Shown in pieces: positions 43,713 to 53,587 of a stretch of DNA of 64,000 bases (position 1 is its first letter; each line of letters opens with the position of its first letter). A program made the position numbers and the translations under genes. Under the pieces are notes generated by a model. The model saw only the letters and a list, made by a program, of their open reading frames with translations, ran no database searches and was not told the origin of the DNA. This DNA is from JAQGMV01 sp050260255 (GTDB lineage Bacteria; Pseudomonadota; Gammaproteobacteria; Burkholderiales; SG8-41): assembly GCA_050260255.1 (NCBI GenBank), contig JBLNBW010000044.1, forward strand, positions 39,522-103,521, read 5' to 3'.

Positions 43713-44666
43713 ATGTCACTCGTCCTCGTTACCGGCGCCACCGGCTTTGTCGGGCGTGCACTGTGCGATGCTCTTCTCTTCAGGGGCTATGCCGTGCGGG
43801 CCGCGACGCGAAGCTCGGTCTTGCTGCCGCCGACCATCGGGCAGATCGCCGTCGGCGACGTCGGCCCGCACACCGAGTGGTCGCAAGCGCTACGTGGCGT
43901 GGAGGCCGTAGTTCATCTCGCTGCCCGCACGCATGTACTGAACGACGCTGCGACCGATGCGCTGCGCGAATATCGCCGGGTCAACACGGAAGGCACGGCA
44001 CGTCTTGCCACTGCCGCAGCGCGCGCCGGTGTACGCCGTTTTGTGTTCCTGAGCTCCATCAAGGTCAATGGCGAAGCGACGGCTGGGCAACCGTATACCG
44101 CCGATGACACGCCGCATCCCGAGGATGCCTACGGGCAAACAAAGTGGGAAGCAGAGCGCGCGATAAGGGGCGTAGAGCGTCACACGGGCATGGAATGCGT
44201 GATCCTGAGACCGCCGTTGGTGTATGGGCCCGACGTCAAAGCGAACTTCCTGCGCTTGATGAAACTCGTGGCGCGCGGCGTGCCGCTGCCGCTCGCAGCC
44301 GTGCGCAACCAGCGCAGCATGGTGTATCTCGGCAACCTCGTCGACGCGCTTTGTGCAACCGTCGCGGCACCTGCTGCCGCCGGCAAGACATTCCTCGTGA
44401 GCGATGGCCGGGACTTGTCAACGCCGGAGCTTGTACGCGCGCTCGCTGCCGCGCTCGCTGTGCGTCCGCGCCTTGTCAGCGTGCCCGTCCCCCTGCTCGC
44501 CGCATTGGGCGGCGTGCTCGGACAGCGCCGAGAGATCGACCGCCTCACGAAATCGCTGCAAGTGGATAGCACGCCGTTGCGCACGGAGCTCGGCTGGCAA
44601 CCGCCGCACACCATCGAGGACGGCTTCGCGAAGACGGCCGCCTGGTGGCGCGCGCAAAACCGCTAG
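43713..44666 (+). CDS. NAD-dependent epimerase/reductase (WbpV-like SDR)
   Basis: 317 residues. Extended SDR with 'VLVTGATGFVGRALCDALL', 'VVHLAARTHVLNDA', 'FVFLSSIKVNGE', catalytic 'YGQTKWEAE' and 'VILRPPLVYGPDVKANFLRL'. By sequence pattern and by adjacency to a WbpL-like transferase and a WbpM-like dehydratase it probably reduces a UDP-4-keto-6-deoxy-HexNAc made by the WbpM-like enzyme. The exact product (for example a QuiNAc or FucNAc isomer) cannot be told. Confidence 0.87.
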   Translation: MSLVLVTGATGFVGRALCDALLFRGYAVRAATRSSVLLPPTIGQIAVGDVGPHTEWSQALRGVEAVVHLAARTHVLNDAATDALREYRRVNTEGTARLATAAARAGVRRFVFLSSIKVNGEATAGQPYTADDTPHPEDAYGQTKWEAERAIRGVERHTGMECVILRPPLVYGPDVKANFLRLMKLVARGVPLPLAAVRNQRSMVYLGNLVDALCATVAAPAAAGKTFLVSDGRDLSTPELVRALAAALAVRPRLVSVPVPLLAALGGVLGQRREIDRLTKSLQVDSTPLRTELGWQPPHTIEDGFAKTAAWWRAQNR

Positions 44667-44792
44667 CAGGCCGCGAGTTGGCGTGCCGGTAGCCCCCATG
44701 TATCATTCGTGCCGTCGCGCAGATGGCCCTATGATTCAAACCTTTACTCGTGAGCTGCGGTGCCCCGCTCCGCGCGCGCTAGACGCCAACCG

Positions 44793-45779
44793 ATGAACGG
44801 GTACACCGCCAGCCTGCTCTGCGCCGTCGCCTTTGCCGTCTCGTGTGCGCTGACGTGGGTGCTGACCACCGGCCGCGCCCGAGCGCTGGCGCTGGACCGA
44901 CCCAATCAGCGATCGCTCCACCGACAGCCGATACCGCGAACGGGGGGGCTCGCGATCGTCGTGGCGATCGTGACGCCGTGGCTCATGTTCGGCACCGCTG
45001 CACATCGCTACGTCATCGTCGCCGCGGTTTTATTGAGCGCCTTGTCCCTGATAGACGACGTACGATCGCTGCCGGTAGTTGCCCGACTGATCGCTCACCT
45101 TGCTGCGGCCACGGCAGCTGTAGCGGCGATGAACCTCCAGCTGCCGCTGCTCCTCTGGCTCGGCGCCGTGCTCGCCATCGCGTGGATGATCAATCTCTAC
45201 AATTTCATGGACGGCTCGGACGGGCTCGCCGGCGGGATGGCGCTGTTCGGATTCTTTTTTTACGGCTGCGCGGCGTGGCGTGCTGGAGATGTCTCGTTCG
45301 CGCTGGCGAATTGGTCCGTGGCTGCGGCCGCCGCCGGCTTCCTGGTATTCAACTTTCATCCGGCGCGCATCTTCATGGGGGACAGCGGCTCCGTGCCGCT
45401 CGGCCTGCTCGCCGCCGCCTTCGGCATGCAGGGCTGGGGCGATGGGCTCTGGCCCCTCTGGTTTCCCGCGCTCGTGTTCTCGCCTTTCATCGTCGACGCG
45501 AGCGTGACGCTTACTCGGCGCATCTGGCAGCGGCAAAGGATCTGGGAAGCGCACCGCGAGCACTATTACCAGCGCCTCGTGCAGTTGGGCTGGGGCCACC
45601 GCCGCACGGCGCTGGTCGAATATGTGGTGATGGTGTTGGCGGGTGCCGCCGCCGTCTGGTCGCTGGAGCTCACCGGCGACGGGCAATCGGTCGTCCTCGG
45701 CGCGATCGCGTTGCTGTACATGTTCGCGATGCTTGCGATTGACGCTGCGTGGCGCACGAGTGCAGGAGCGGCGCCATGA
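44793..45779 (+). CDS. undecaprenyl-phosphate glycosyl-1-phosphate transferase (WbpL/WecA family)
   Basis: 328 residues, about ten membrane helices. MraY/WecA family motifs: 'DRPNQRSLHRQPIPRTGGLAI', 'LIDDVRSL', 'MINLYNFMDGSDGLAGG' and 'IFMGDSGSVPLG', and late 'HREHYYQRLV' in the sugar-recognition loop. It transfers HexNAc-1-phosphate to undecaprenyl phosphate, the first membrane step of O-antigen synthesis. The ATG at 44793 was chosen; an earlier in-frame ATG (44760) adds 11 basic residues. The wbpM-like gene overlaps its stop. Confidence 0.93.
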   Translation: MNGYTASLLCAVAFAVSCALTWVLTTGRARALALDRPNQRSLHRQPIPRTGGLAIVVAIVTPWLMFGTAAHRYVIVAAVLLSALSLIDDVRSLPVVARLIAHLAAATAAVAAMNLQLPLLLWLGAVLAIAWMINLYNFMDGSDGLAGGMALFGFFFYGCAAWRAGDVSFALANWSVAAAAAGFLVFNFHPARIFMGDSGSVPLGLLAAAFGMQGWGDGLWPLWFPALVFSPFIVDASVTLTRRIWQRQRIWEAHREHYYQRLVQLGWGHRRTALVEYVVMVLAGAAAVWSLELTGDGQSVVLGAIALLYMFAMLAIDAAWRTSAGAAP

Positions 45780-47617
45780 GCCCGGTCGTGCGCGTGCTGC
45801 TCGTGTTCCTGCACGACATCGTGGCCTGCGCAGCGGCATGGTTGCTTGCTTTCGCGCTGCGCTTCAACCTCGAGCCCATTCCCGAGCCCTGGCGCAGCAT
45901 GTCCTACCTGTCCCTCGCCTGGGTGGTGCCGGTGTACGGCGCGTTGTTTTTGAGCTTCGGTCTTTACCGGGGCCTATGGCGCTTCGCGAGCCTGCCGGAT
46001 TTGAAGCGCATCGTCGGCGCGGTCGGCATAGGCGCCGTCGCCGTGCCGACCCTGAGCTTCATCATGCGGCACACTGGCATACCGCGCTCCGTGCTCATCA
46101 TGAGCCCGCTGTTTCTCGCGATGCTGATGGGCGGCAGCCGGCTCGCCTATCGCGCGTGGAAGGAACAGCGGCTCGACAGTCTCATACCCGGGGATCGCGA
46201 GCCGGTTTTCGTGCTGGGCGGCGCGGAATCGGCCGTCGCGCTCATCAAGGATCTGGCACGCAGCCCGCTGTGGAACGTCGTGGGCGTGTTCGATGCGGAT
46301 GGCGGCGGCCAGGGCCGCCAGCTGCATGGCGTGAACGTGCTCGGGAGCTTCATGGATCTCGAGCGCTGGGCGAAAAAGCTCTCGGTGCTGCAGGTCATCA
46401 TCGCGATGCCGGAAGCAACGCACAGCGAGCGCCGCCGCGCCGTCGATCATTGCCGCGCGGCCGGCCTGAAGGTCCTCACCGTGCCGTCGCTCGACGATCT
46501 CGTGAGCGGGCGGGTCACGGTGTCGCAAGTGCGCCATGTCGAGCTTGACGACCTCTTGGGACGCGATCCGGTGACGCTCGATACGGCGGGTTTGCGCCAG
46601 TGGCTGAGCGATCACGTGGTCATGGTCACCGGCGCCGGCGGTTCGATCGGCGCCGAACTGTGCCGCCAGGTGGCCGAATACCGGCCGAAGCGGCTCATCC
46701 TGTTCGAGCTGAACGAATTCGCGCTGTACACCGTGGAGCAGCAGTTCTCGCTGCGCTACCCGAACATGCCCATCGTGTGCGCGGTGGGAGACGTGAAAGA
46801 CATGGCACGCGTCGATCAGGTCATGGCGCAGCACAAGCCGTCGGTCGTGTTCCACGCGGCGGCGTACAAGCACGTGCCGCTGATGGAAAACGAAAACGCA
46901 TGGCAGGCGATACTCAACAACGTGAAAGGCACGCAGGTGGTCGCGACCGCCGCGCAGCGCCACGGCGTCGAGAAATTCGTGTTGATCTCCACCGACAAAG
47001 CCGTCAATCCGACGAACGTCATGGGTGCGAGCAAGCGTCTCGCGGAAATGGTGTGCCAGGCGCTGCAGCAGCCGCGCGGCACGCGATTCGTAATGGTGCG
47101 CTTCGGCAACGTGCTCGGTTCCACGGGCAGCGTGATCCCGAAGTTCCGGGAGCAGATTGCGCGCGGGGGGCCGGTCACGGTCACCCATCCGGATATCACG
47201 CGCTACTTCATGTCGATACCGGAAGCAGCGCAGCTCGTGCTGCAGGCGGGCTTGATGGGCCACGGCGGCGAAGTGTTCGTGCTCGACATGGGCGAGCCCG
47301 TGAAAATCGCCGATCTCGCGCGCGACATGATCCGCCTGTCGGGCTTCAACGAGAACGATATCCGCATCGTCTACACGGGGCTGCGGCCCGGCGAAAAGCT
47401 GTACGAGGAATTGCTGGCAGCCGACGAGAACACCGTGCGCACGCCCCACCCGAAGCTTCGCATCGCGCGCGTGCGCCAGGAAAACGGGCAGTGGCTCGAG
47501 CGCCTCAATGCGTGGCTCGCGCGTGAAGATCTGCCCCATGACGACACGGTAAAGCGGGAGCTGTGCGCGTGGGTTCCGGAATACCAGCGCGACCCCGCCG
47601 CCCCCGTGGCCGCCTGA
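45776..47617 (+). CDS. UDP-GlcNAc 4,6-dehydratase, membrane-bound WbpM/CapD family
   Basis: 613 residues. Four N-terminal membrane helices, a Rossmann-like domain ('VFVLGGAESAVALIKDLARS') and then an SDR domain from about residue 275: 'VTGAGGSIGAELCRQVAEY', 'VFHAAAYKHVPLMENE', 'VLISTDKAVNPTNVMGASKR', 'RFGNVLGSTGSVIPKF'. The catalytic Tyr of ordinary SDRs is Met in 'MGASK', the normal state in WbpM-type enzymes. It makes UDP-4-keto-6-deoxy-GlcNAc. It overlaps the upstream transferase by four bases (ATGA). Confidence 0.95.
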   Translation: MSPVVRVLLVFLHDIVACAAAWLLAFALRFNLEPIPEPWRSMSYLSLAWVVPVYGALFLSFGLYRGLWRFASLPDLKRIVGAVGIGAVAVPTLSFIMRHTGIPRSVLIMSPLFLAMLMGGSRLAYRAWKEQRLDSLIPGDREPVFVLGGAESAVALIKDLARSPLWNVVGVFDADGGGQGRQLHGVNVLGSFMDLERWAKKLSVLQVIIAMPEATHSERRRAVDHCRAAGLKVLTVPSLDDLVSGRVTVSQVRHVELDDLLGRDPVTLDTAGLRQWLSDHVVMVTGAGGSIGAELCRQVAEYRPKRLILFELNEFALYTVEQQFSLRYPNMPIVCAVGDVKDMARVDQVMAQHKPSVVFHAAAYKHVPLMENENAWQAILNNVKGTQVVATAAQRHGVEKFVLISTDKAVNPTNVMGASKRLAEMVCQALQQPRGTRFVMVRFGNVLGSTGSVIPKFREQIARGGPVTVTHPDITRYFMSIPEAAQLVLQAGLMGHGGEVFVLDMGEPVKIADLARDMIRLSGFNENDIRIVYTGLRPGEKLYEELLAADENTVRTPHPKLRIARVRQENGQWLERLNAWLAREDLPHDDTVKRELCAWVPEYQRDPAAPVAA

Positions 47618-47668
47618 CGCGGTAAGCGGCGCGCCTCGAGTACAATTCGCCTTCCATCGGGTCCCAAG

Positions 47669-48427
47669 ATGCGCGTATCCGCGATCCTCATTACGAAAAA
47701 TGCCGCCGGGACGCTGAGGCGTTGCCTCGAATCGCTGCAGTGGACGGACGAGATCATCGTCGTCGATTCGGGCAGCAGCGACGAGACGGTCGCCATCGCG
47801 CGCGAGCTCGGCGCGCAGGTGCACGTCACCAGCGACTGGCCGGGATATGGTCCGCAGAAGAACCGTGCGCTGGAGCGCGCGTCGGGCGACTGGGTTTTCT
47901 CGATAGACGCCGACGAGTGGATGACGCCGGAAGCCCGCCGCGAGATTCAGGCACGCATCGGCGCACCGGACGCCTGCCCGGCATACGCCATGCCACGACG
48001 CTCCAGCTTCTGCGGCCGGATCATGAGCCATTCCGGCTGGTGGCCCGATTACGTCGTGCGCCTCTTCCGCCGGGGCTCGGCGCGATTCTCGGATGATCTC
48101 GCGCATGAACGACTGCTCGTCGATGGTGCCGTCGGCAAGCTCAAGGAGCCGCTGATGCACGAGGCCATCGTCGATCTCGATCAGATGCTCGGAAAAATGA
48201 ACGCCTACTCCACTGCGAGCGCGCTGATGCTCGCGCGCCGCGGCAAGCGCGCAACGCTCGCGGGCGCGATCCTGCATGGATGGTGGGCGTTCATGCGCAC
48301 CTACTTTCTCCGCCTCGGCGTGCTCGACGGCCGCGAGGGTTTCATGCTGGCCGTGGCCAATGCCGAGGGTTCCTACTACCGCTACGTGAAGCTCATGCTT
48401 CTCGCGGACGAAAAGACGCCGCAGTGA
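47669..48427 (+). CDS. LPS core glycosyltransferase family 2 (WaaE/KdtX-like)
   Basis: 252 residues. 'VSAILITKNAAGTLRRCLESL', 'EIIVVDSGSSDETVAIA', 'GYGPQKNRALERASGDWVFSIDADEW', and C-terminal 'LMHEAIVDLDQMLGKMNAYST' match the WaaE family, which adds glucose to inner-core heptose. The next GT2 overlaps its stop (GTGA), then a GT9 gene, so this looks like an LPS core unit. Confidence 0.88.
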   Translation: MRVSAILITKNAAGTLRRCLESLQWTDEIIVVDSGSSDETVAIARELGAQVHVTSDWPGYGPQKNRALERASGDWVFSIDADEWMTPEARREIQARIGAPDACPAYAMPRRSSFCGRIMSHSGWWPDYVVRLFRRGSARFSDDLAHERLLVDGAVGKLKEPLMHEAIVDLDQMLGKMNAYSTASALMLARRGKRATLAGAILHGWWAFMRTYFLRLGVLDGREGFMLAVANAEGSYYRYVKLMLLADEKTPQ

Positions 48428-49233
48428 ACACGGCCGTCATCGTCACGACCTACAACCGGCCCGATGCGCTCGCTGCCGTGCTGGACGGCTATCTGCAGCA
48501 GACCGCAGGCGATTTCGAGTTGATCGTGGCGGACGACGGCTCCACCCCCGACACCGGCGCGGTAGTCCAGGCCTATGCCAAGCGCGCGCCGTTTCCCATC
48601 AGGCATGTCTGGCACGAAGACCGCGGTTTTCGCGCAGCGGCGATACGCAATCGCGCGCTCGCCGGCACGGCGGCATCGTACGTCATCTTCACCGATGGCG
48701 ATTGCGTGCCGCGCACGTCGTTCGTGTCGCGCCACCGCGAGCTCGCGGAGCGCGGTTACTTTCTCGCCGGCAACCGTATGCTGCTTTCCCCCGCGTTCAC
48801 CCAGCGCGTGGTCACCAAACGCATTCCGATCCACGAGTGGAGCGCCGCGGCGTGGATCGCGGCGCGTGTGCGGGGTGACGTAAATCGCGTGCTGCCGCTG
48901 CTCGAGCTGGCCGACGGACCGGGTCGCAAGCGGCATCCTCAGCGGTGGGAAGGCGTGAAGACGTGCAACCTGTCGGCCTGGCGCGACGATCTGCTGCGCG
49001 TGAATGGCTTCGACGAAACGTACTCGGGCTGGGGGCTTGAAGACTCCGACCTCGTCATTCGCCTGCTGCATGCCGGGGTGAAGCACAAGAGCGCGCGCTT
49101 CGCGACCCCGCTGTTTCATCTGTGGCACGCCGAGAACGATCGCAGCCGCCTCGCTGAAAATCGGCAGCGGCTCGATGCCCTGCTCGCATCGACCGAGACG
49201 CAGGCGCGCATCGGCGTGGACCGTTATCGATGA
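48424..49233 (+). CDS. glycosyltransferase family 2 with GT7-like C-terminal part
   Basis: 269 residues from GTG at 48424, overlapping the upstream stop. N-terminal GT-A fold 'AVIVTTYNRPDALAAVLDGYL', 'LIVADDGSTPDT', 'AAIRNRALAGTAASYVIFTDGDC', then the GT7C-type motif 'GFDETYSGWGLEDSDLVIRLL'. The type is common in LPS-core and capsule loci. Donor not known. The downstream GT9 gene begins within its stop. Confidence 0.88.
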   Translation: MNTAVIVTTYNRPDALAAVLDGYLQQTAGDFELIVADDGSTPDTGAVVQAYAKRAPFPIRHVWHEDRGFRAAAIRNRALAGTAASYVIFTDGDCVPRTSFVSRHRELAERGYFLAGNRMLLSPAFTQRVVTKRIPIHEWSAAAWIAARVRGDVNRVLPLLELADGPGRKRHPQRWEGVKTCNLSAWRDDLLRVNGFDETYSGWGLEDSDLVIRLLHAGVKHKSARFATPLFHLWHAENDRSRLAENRQRLDALLASTETQARIGVDRYR

Positions 49234-50342
49234 GCGACGCCCCGCTCGTCAGCACACCTCCCGACGAAGTCCTCGTCGTCGTCACCCGCCGCATCGGCGA
49301 CGTACTGCTCGCCGCGCCGCTCATCCGCTCGTTGCGAAACGCATGGCCCGGTACGTCGATAGACGCGCTGGTGTTCGAAGGGACGCAGGGCGCACTTGCC
49401 AGCAATCCCGACGTGCGGCGCGTGCTCACGATTCCGGAGCGGCCGCCGCCGCGTCGTCACCTGGAATTGCTCGCATCGGTCTTCCGCCGCTATGCGCTTG
49501 CGCTCTCTTTGATTCCCGGCGACCGGCCGACGCTGTACGCCTATATCGCGGGACGGCGGCGCGCCGGCCTGCTCACGCCGTCGCGGAAGGAAGCGTGGAA
49601 GCAGAAGCTGCTGCACGCGTGGGTGCCGTTCGACAACCTCAACACGCACACGGTACGCATGCATCTCGCGCTCGCCGCACGTCTCGGCGTCGCGCCCACC
49701 AGCGAGATGCCGGTCGCGTGGCTCGAGGAAGATGCCCGGCACGTCGACTGGATGCTCCGCGACACGCGAGCGCAGCGCCTCGCCGTGTTCCACGCGTACC
49801 CCAAGTACCGCTACAAAATGTGGCCCCAAGCGCATTGGATCGCCCTCGGTCGCGCGCTTGCGCAGCGCGGTTATCGCATCGCGCTCACCGGCAGCCCGGA
49901 TGCCGCCGAGATGCGCTACCTCTCCGAGCTTGCATCGGAGTTGCCTCCAACGACCCTCAACGCTGCAGGAGCGTTGACGCTGTCAGGGTCCGCATGCCTG
50001 GTGAGCCGCGCTGCCGTCTATGTCGGCACCGATACCGCCATGACACATATCGCCGCTGCGCTCGGCGTGCCGACCGTTGCGCTGTTCGGGCCTTCCAATC
50101 CGGTGAAATGGGGACCATGGCCGCGCGGCCACTCCCCCGAGAGCAATCCCTGGCGTCGTTGCGGCAGCCAGCGGGTGGGAAACGTGATCCTGCTGCAAGG
50201 CGCACAGGCTTGCGTGCCGTGCCTGCTGGAAGGGTGCGACCGCCACGTCGACAGTCTGTCGGACTGCCTGCTGCACATGCCGCCCGAGAAAGTGCTCGCG
50301 GCGATAGCGGCGTTCGAGCAGGACGCAAACGCCCCGGTGTAG
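49230..50342 (+). CDS. glycosyltransferase family 9 (heptosyltransferase-like)
   Basis: 370 residues. 'VLVVVTRRIGDVLLAAPLIRSLRNAWPG', 'HAYPKYRYKMWPQAHW', 'YVGTDTAMTHIAAALGVPTVALFGPSNPVKWGP' mark an ADP-heptose-type GT9. Closer to WaaQ/heptosyltransferase III-like enzymes than to the WaaC at 14246. A late Cys-rich loop ('CVPCLLEGC') resembles the cluster seen in some heptosyltransferases. Converges with msbA 10 bases away. Confidence 0.88.
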   Translation: MSDAPLVSTPPDEVLVVVTRRIGDVLLAAPLIRSLRNAWPGTSIDALVFEGTQGALASNPDVRRVLTIPERPPPRRHLELLASVFRRYALALSLIPGDRPTLYAYIAGRRRAGLLTPSRKEAWKQKLLHAWVPFDNLNTHTVRMHLALAARLGVAPTSEMPVAWLEEDARHVDWMLRDTRAQRLAVFHAYPKYRYKMWPQAHWIALGRALAQRGYRIALTGSPDAAEMRYLSELASELPPTTLNAAGALTLSGSACLVSRAAVYVGTDTAMTHIAAALGVPTVALFGPSNPVKWGPWPRGHSPESNPWRRCGSQRVGNVILLQGAQACVPCLLEGCDRHVDSLSDCLLHMPPEKVLAAIAAFEQDANAPV

Positions 50343-50352
50343 CGACTCGCCT

Positions 50353-52164
50353 TTACGCGACGGGGACCGCTTCTGCAGGCGTGAACTGCATTCGGTGGAG
50401 CTTCGCGTAAATGCCGCCTCGCGCAAGCAGCTCGCGATGGTTGCCGATCTCCGCGATGCGGCCGGCCTCCAGCACGACGATGCGGTCGGCTTTCTCTATC
50501 GTGGACAGACGATGCGCGATCACGATAGTCGTGCGGTCCTGCATCAGCACTTCGAGGGCGGCCTGCACGTGCCGCTCGGACTCCGAGTCGAGCGCGGACG
50601 TCGCTTCATCCAGAATCAGAACGGGTGCGTCCTTGAGCAGCGCGCGCGCAATCGCGAGTCGCTGGCGCTGTCCGCCGGAGAGCTTCACGCCGTTCTCGCC
50701 GACCATCGTCTGCAGACCTTCCGGCATCGTGTCGATGAATTCCAACGCGTGCGCCGCCTTGGCCGCCGCCACGATGGCTTGGGTGCTTGCACCGCGCATC
50801 GCGCCGTACGCAATGTTCGCCGCTATCGTATCGTTGAACAGCACGACGTCCTGGCTCACGAGCGCAATGTTGGCGCGCAGGCTGGCGAGCGTGAGCGTCT
50901 GGATGTCGTGCCCGTCGAGCGTTACGCGACCGGCGGCCGGACGATAAAAGCACGGCACGAGATTGGCGACCGTCGTCTTGCCGCTCCCCGACGCACCGAC
51001 CAGCGCTATCGTCTCTCCCGGCGCAATGGCAAGGTCGACGTCGTCCAGGGCGAGGCGCCCAGCACCCTCGTACGAAAAGCTCACGTGCTCGAAGCGCAGG
51101 GCCCCGGCTGCGCGCTCGATGCGCGCGGTGCCCGGATCGCGCTCACCCGGCTCGTCGACCAGCGCGAACACGCTCTCGGCAGCGGCGAGCCCGCGCTGGA
51201 GCGGCTCGTTGACGCCGGTAAGCCGCTTGAGCGGCGAGCTCAGCATCAGCATCGCTGTCACGAAGGAGACGAAACCTCCGACAGTGATCTGATCGGCGCT
51301 GGACTGCAGCGTCGCGAGGTACACGATCACCGCGAGCGCAAGCGCGGACATGAGTTGCACCATGGGCGCGCTCGCCGCTGCCGCCGTCGCCTGCTTCATG
51401 AGAAAGCGGCGCACGCGATTCGCCTTGTCATCGAAACGTTCCGCTTCGTAGGCCGCGCCGCCGTAGAGCTTGACGACTTTATGCCCTTCGATCGCCTCCT
51501 GCAGCACTTGCGTGACATCGCCCATCGACCGCTGCACGTCGCGGCTCGCGCTGCGCAGCCGGCGGCTGATGATGCGCACGATCACGACGATCACGGGCGT
51601 CATGACGAGCGACAGCAGCGTGAGCTGCCAGTTGAGCCACAGCATCCACGCGAGCAGCCCGATGATCCCCAGCGTGTCCTTGAACACGACGGTCAGGACA
51701 CTGGTGGCGGCCGCCGTCACCTGAGTCACGTCGAACGTGACTTTGCTGATGAGATTGCCGGCGGGATGATCGTCGTAATAGGCGGTCGGCAACACGAGCA
51801 GCTTGCGGAACATGTCGTTGCGCAAGTCCATTACCACCTTGGTGCCGACCCAGTTGATGCAGTATCCGGAGATATACTCACCCAGGCCGCGCGCCACGGT
51901 GAGCGTGATAATGATCGCCGGCATCCACGCCATGATGGTGGCGTCCTTGCGGACGAAAGTACCATCGAGGAGGGGCTTCATGATCGCCGGCAGCATGGGC
52001 TCGGTGGCCGCGACGACGATCATACCGAGTATCGCCAGGGCAAAAGTGCCGCGGTACGGTCGCACATAGCGCAGCAGGCGCAGGTACAGCTCGGTGCTCG
52101 TTATAGTTCGCACGAGGCGAACAATAACAAAGTTGCTCGCGCGGCAAAAGCGCTCGCTGATCAT
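50353..52164 (-). CDS. msbA: lipid A export ABC transporter MsbA
   Basis: 603 residues, fused membrane and ATPase halves. Six helices in the first 330 residues; ATPase with Walker A 'GASGSGKTT', signature 'LSGGQRQRLAIARALL', Walker B 'VLILDEATSALDSESERHV', H-loop 'TTIVIAHRLSTIEKADRI'. It flips lipid A-core across the inner membrane. The N-terminus is uncertain: ATG at 52164 has no clear ribosome site, and a GTG about 50 bases downstream is possible. The upstream frame is long but not family-like. BtuF-like gene lies 215 bases upstream on the same strand. Confidence 0.93.
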   Translation of the reverse strand: MISERFCRASNFVIVRLVRTITSTELYLRLLRYVRPYRGTFALAILGMIVVAATEPMLPAIMKPLLDGTFVRKDATIMAWMPAIIITLTVARGLGEYISGYCINWVGTKVVMDLRNDMFRKLLVLPTAYYDDHPAGNLISKVTFDVTQVTAAATSVLTVVFKDTLGIIGLLAWMLWLNWQLTLLSLVMTPVIVVIVRIISRRLRSASRDVQRSMGDVTQVLQEAIEGHKVVKLYGGAAYEAERFDDKANRVRRFLMKQATAAAASAPMVQLMSALALAVIVYLATLQSSADQITVGGFVSFVTAMLMLSSPLKRLTGVNEPLQRGLAAAESVFALVDEPGERDPGTARIERAAGALRFEHVSFSYEGAGRLALDDVDLAIAPGETIALVGASGSGKTTVANLVPCFYRPAAGRVTLDGHDIQTLTLASLRANIALVSQDVVLFNDTIAANIAYGAMRGASTQAIVAAAKAAHALEFIDTMPEGLQTMVGENGVKLSGGQRQRLAIARALLKDAPVLILDEATSALDSESERHVQAALEVLMQDRTTIVIAHRLSTIEKADRIVVLEAGRIAEIGNHRELLARGGIYAKLHRMQFTPAEAVPVA

Positions 52165-52379
52165 GTGCGGATCTTCGCTGCAGGTGCGCGCCGACGACGA
52201 TCCGCGCGCATGGTCAACAGCAGAAGCGGAATCGGCGAGCAGAGCGCGGTGTGCTCGCGCAGCCGCTCGAGCGGCGTGCGGTGCAGAACCTCGCCGGCCG
52301 GCAGCATCGGCTGCCAGCTGCAGCAATGGCAAGACGTTCGCGCAACGCGTGCTTCAGGGGAGGGAACGGGCGAGAGCTA

Positions 52380-53201
52380 TCAATTATTGCGGTTATGCGC
52401 CGTCGCTCCGGCCTCGCACCACCGCTCGACGATACGCTGAAGCTGCGCAAGGCCGTCGGTGAGCGCGGCCGGCCCCGGCGAGAGGATGGCGGCGGACTTG
52501 ATCTCGTGCAGGTCGCCGCGGCGCACCGCCGGCACGTCCGCCCATCCCGGTCGCGTGCGCACGTGTTCCGGCTGAAACTTCTTGCCGCACCAGGAGCCGA
52601 TGATGATGTCCGGCGCGCGGCGCACGACCTCCAGCGGATCGGCGATGATGCGTTCGCGTGCCGAGCCCCGGTGGGACTCCGGCTCGAAACAATCTTCACC
52701 GCCCGCCGCATCGATCAGCTCCGACACCCAGCGGATGCCGGAGATGAGCGGATCGTTCCATTCCTCGAAGTAGATGCGCGGTCTTCGTGCACGTTCCGCC
52801 GCCTGCCGCCGTGCCCCATCGAGCCGCTGCTGCAGTTCCGCAATGAGTCGTTCTCCCGCCGCCGTCGCATCGACCAGCGCGGCGAGGCTGGCGATCATGC
52901 GCAAAATGCCCGCCACGTCGCGCTGATTGTAGACATGCACTTCCACGCCGGCGCGGACGAGGTCGTGCGCGATGTCGGCCTGGAGGTCGGAAAACGCGAC
53001 GACGAGATCGGGCTGTACGGCGAGTATGCGCTCCGGCTTTGCCATGGAAAAACCGCTCACCTTCGGCTTTTCCCGTCGCGCCCGGGCGGGACGCGTGGTA
53101 AAGCCCGAAATGCCTGCGATCCTGTCCTCCGCACCAAGCAGGTAGAGGGTTTCCACCGCTTCGGTGGACAGACACGCGATGCGACGATAAGTCATCGACA
53201 C
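52380..53201 (-). CDS. BtuF-like cobalamin/corrinoid-binding protein lacking a visible signal peptide
   Basis: 273 residues with the periplasmic-binding fold of the BtuF/FecB class: 'RRIACLSTEAVETLYLLGAEDRIAGISGFTTRP' at the start, 'ERILAVQPDLVVAFSDLQADIAHDL', 'YFEEWNDPLISGIRWVSELIDAAGGEDCF', 'DIIIGSWCGKKF'. No hydrophobic leader is present before the fold. Gene context (btuB and cobalamin riboswitch upstream) supports a B12 role. No BtuC or BtuD in the window. Cytoplasmic scavenging or salvage is possible; see findings. Confidence 0.85.
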   Translation of the reverse strand: MSMTYRRIACLSTEAVETLYLLGAEDRIAGISGFTTRPARARREKPKVSGFSMAKPERILAVQPDLVVAFSDLQADIAHDLVRAGVEVHVYNQRDVAGILRMIASLAALVDATAAGERLIAELQQRLDGARRQAAERARRPRIYFEEWNDPLISGIRWVSELIDAAGGEDCFEPESHRGSARERIIADPLEVVRRAPDIIIGSWCGKKFQPEHVRTRPGWADVPAVRRGDLHEIKSAAILSPGPAALTDGLAQLQRIVERWCEAGATAHNRNN

Positions 53202-53587
53202 ACTCGGCTGTCGCGTTGGGCGCGCAGGGCATGGCGCGCTTCGCGCACGCCGATCACGTCGCCGGCGAGATGCTCACCGTTCACGGTCATGAATCGCTTC
53301 TCTCCCGGACAGAAGAACAAGCACACTATTGGGCCGCATAGCGCGCGGACGAATCCGGTTGCGGCCCTATGCCATTCTATCGATTGTGAAGGCGCATCCG
53401 CTGCACGAGAGCCGTGGTGCCACGCGTGGCTCTTGATGCGGATCGGCCGTTGCCGAAGCGATAGATCGCCGTTTGCCGTTCTGCCGGCCCGCCGGCAGCG
53501 GGCCGGACATTGAGACGTTGCAGAAGACGCCGACGCGAGGCCAAACAGCGGCATCGCCCGGCGCGTGAACAAGCCGACCGCCTGCGG
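53202..53587. other. 386-bp region between btuB and the BtuF-like gene, no supported gene
   Basis: An open frame of 126 codons spans it on the minus strand (53192-53572) but shows no family pattern, no ribosome site and Arg/Ser/Ala-biased composition. An inverted stretch GCCCGCTGCCGGCGGGC (near 53492-53510) could form a hairpin after btuB but has no T-run. Nothing else seen. Confidence 0.5.

Noticed and set aside
45974..48277. 767-codon minus-strand frame opposite the wbpM-like gene
   Set aside because: His/Arg/Asp-biased sequence and no domain; the plus-strand frame is a clear WbpM-type dehydratase.
50395..52440. 681-codon plus-strand frame opposite msbA
   Set aside because: Composition typical of shadows, no motif; MsbA motifs are intact on the minus strand.
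53192..53572. Minus-strand frame of 126 codons between btuB and the BtuF-like gene
   Set aside because: No recognisable fold or ribosome site, low-complexity composition; it overlaps the BtuF-like start by 10 bases only by chance.
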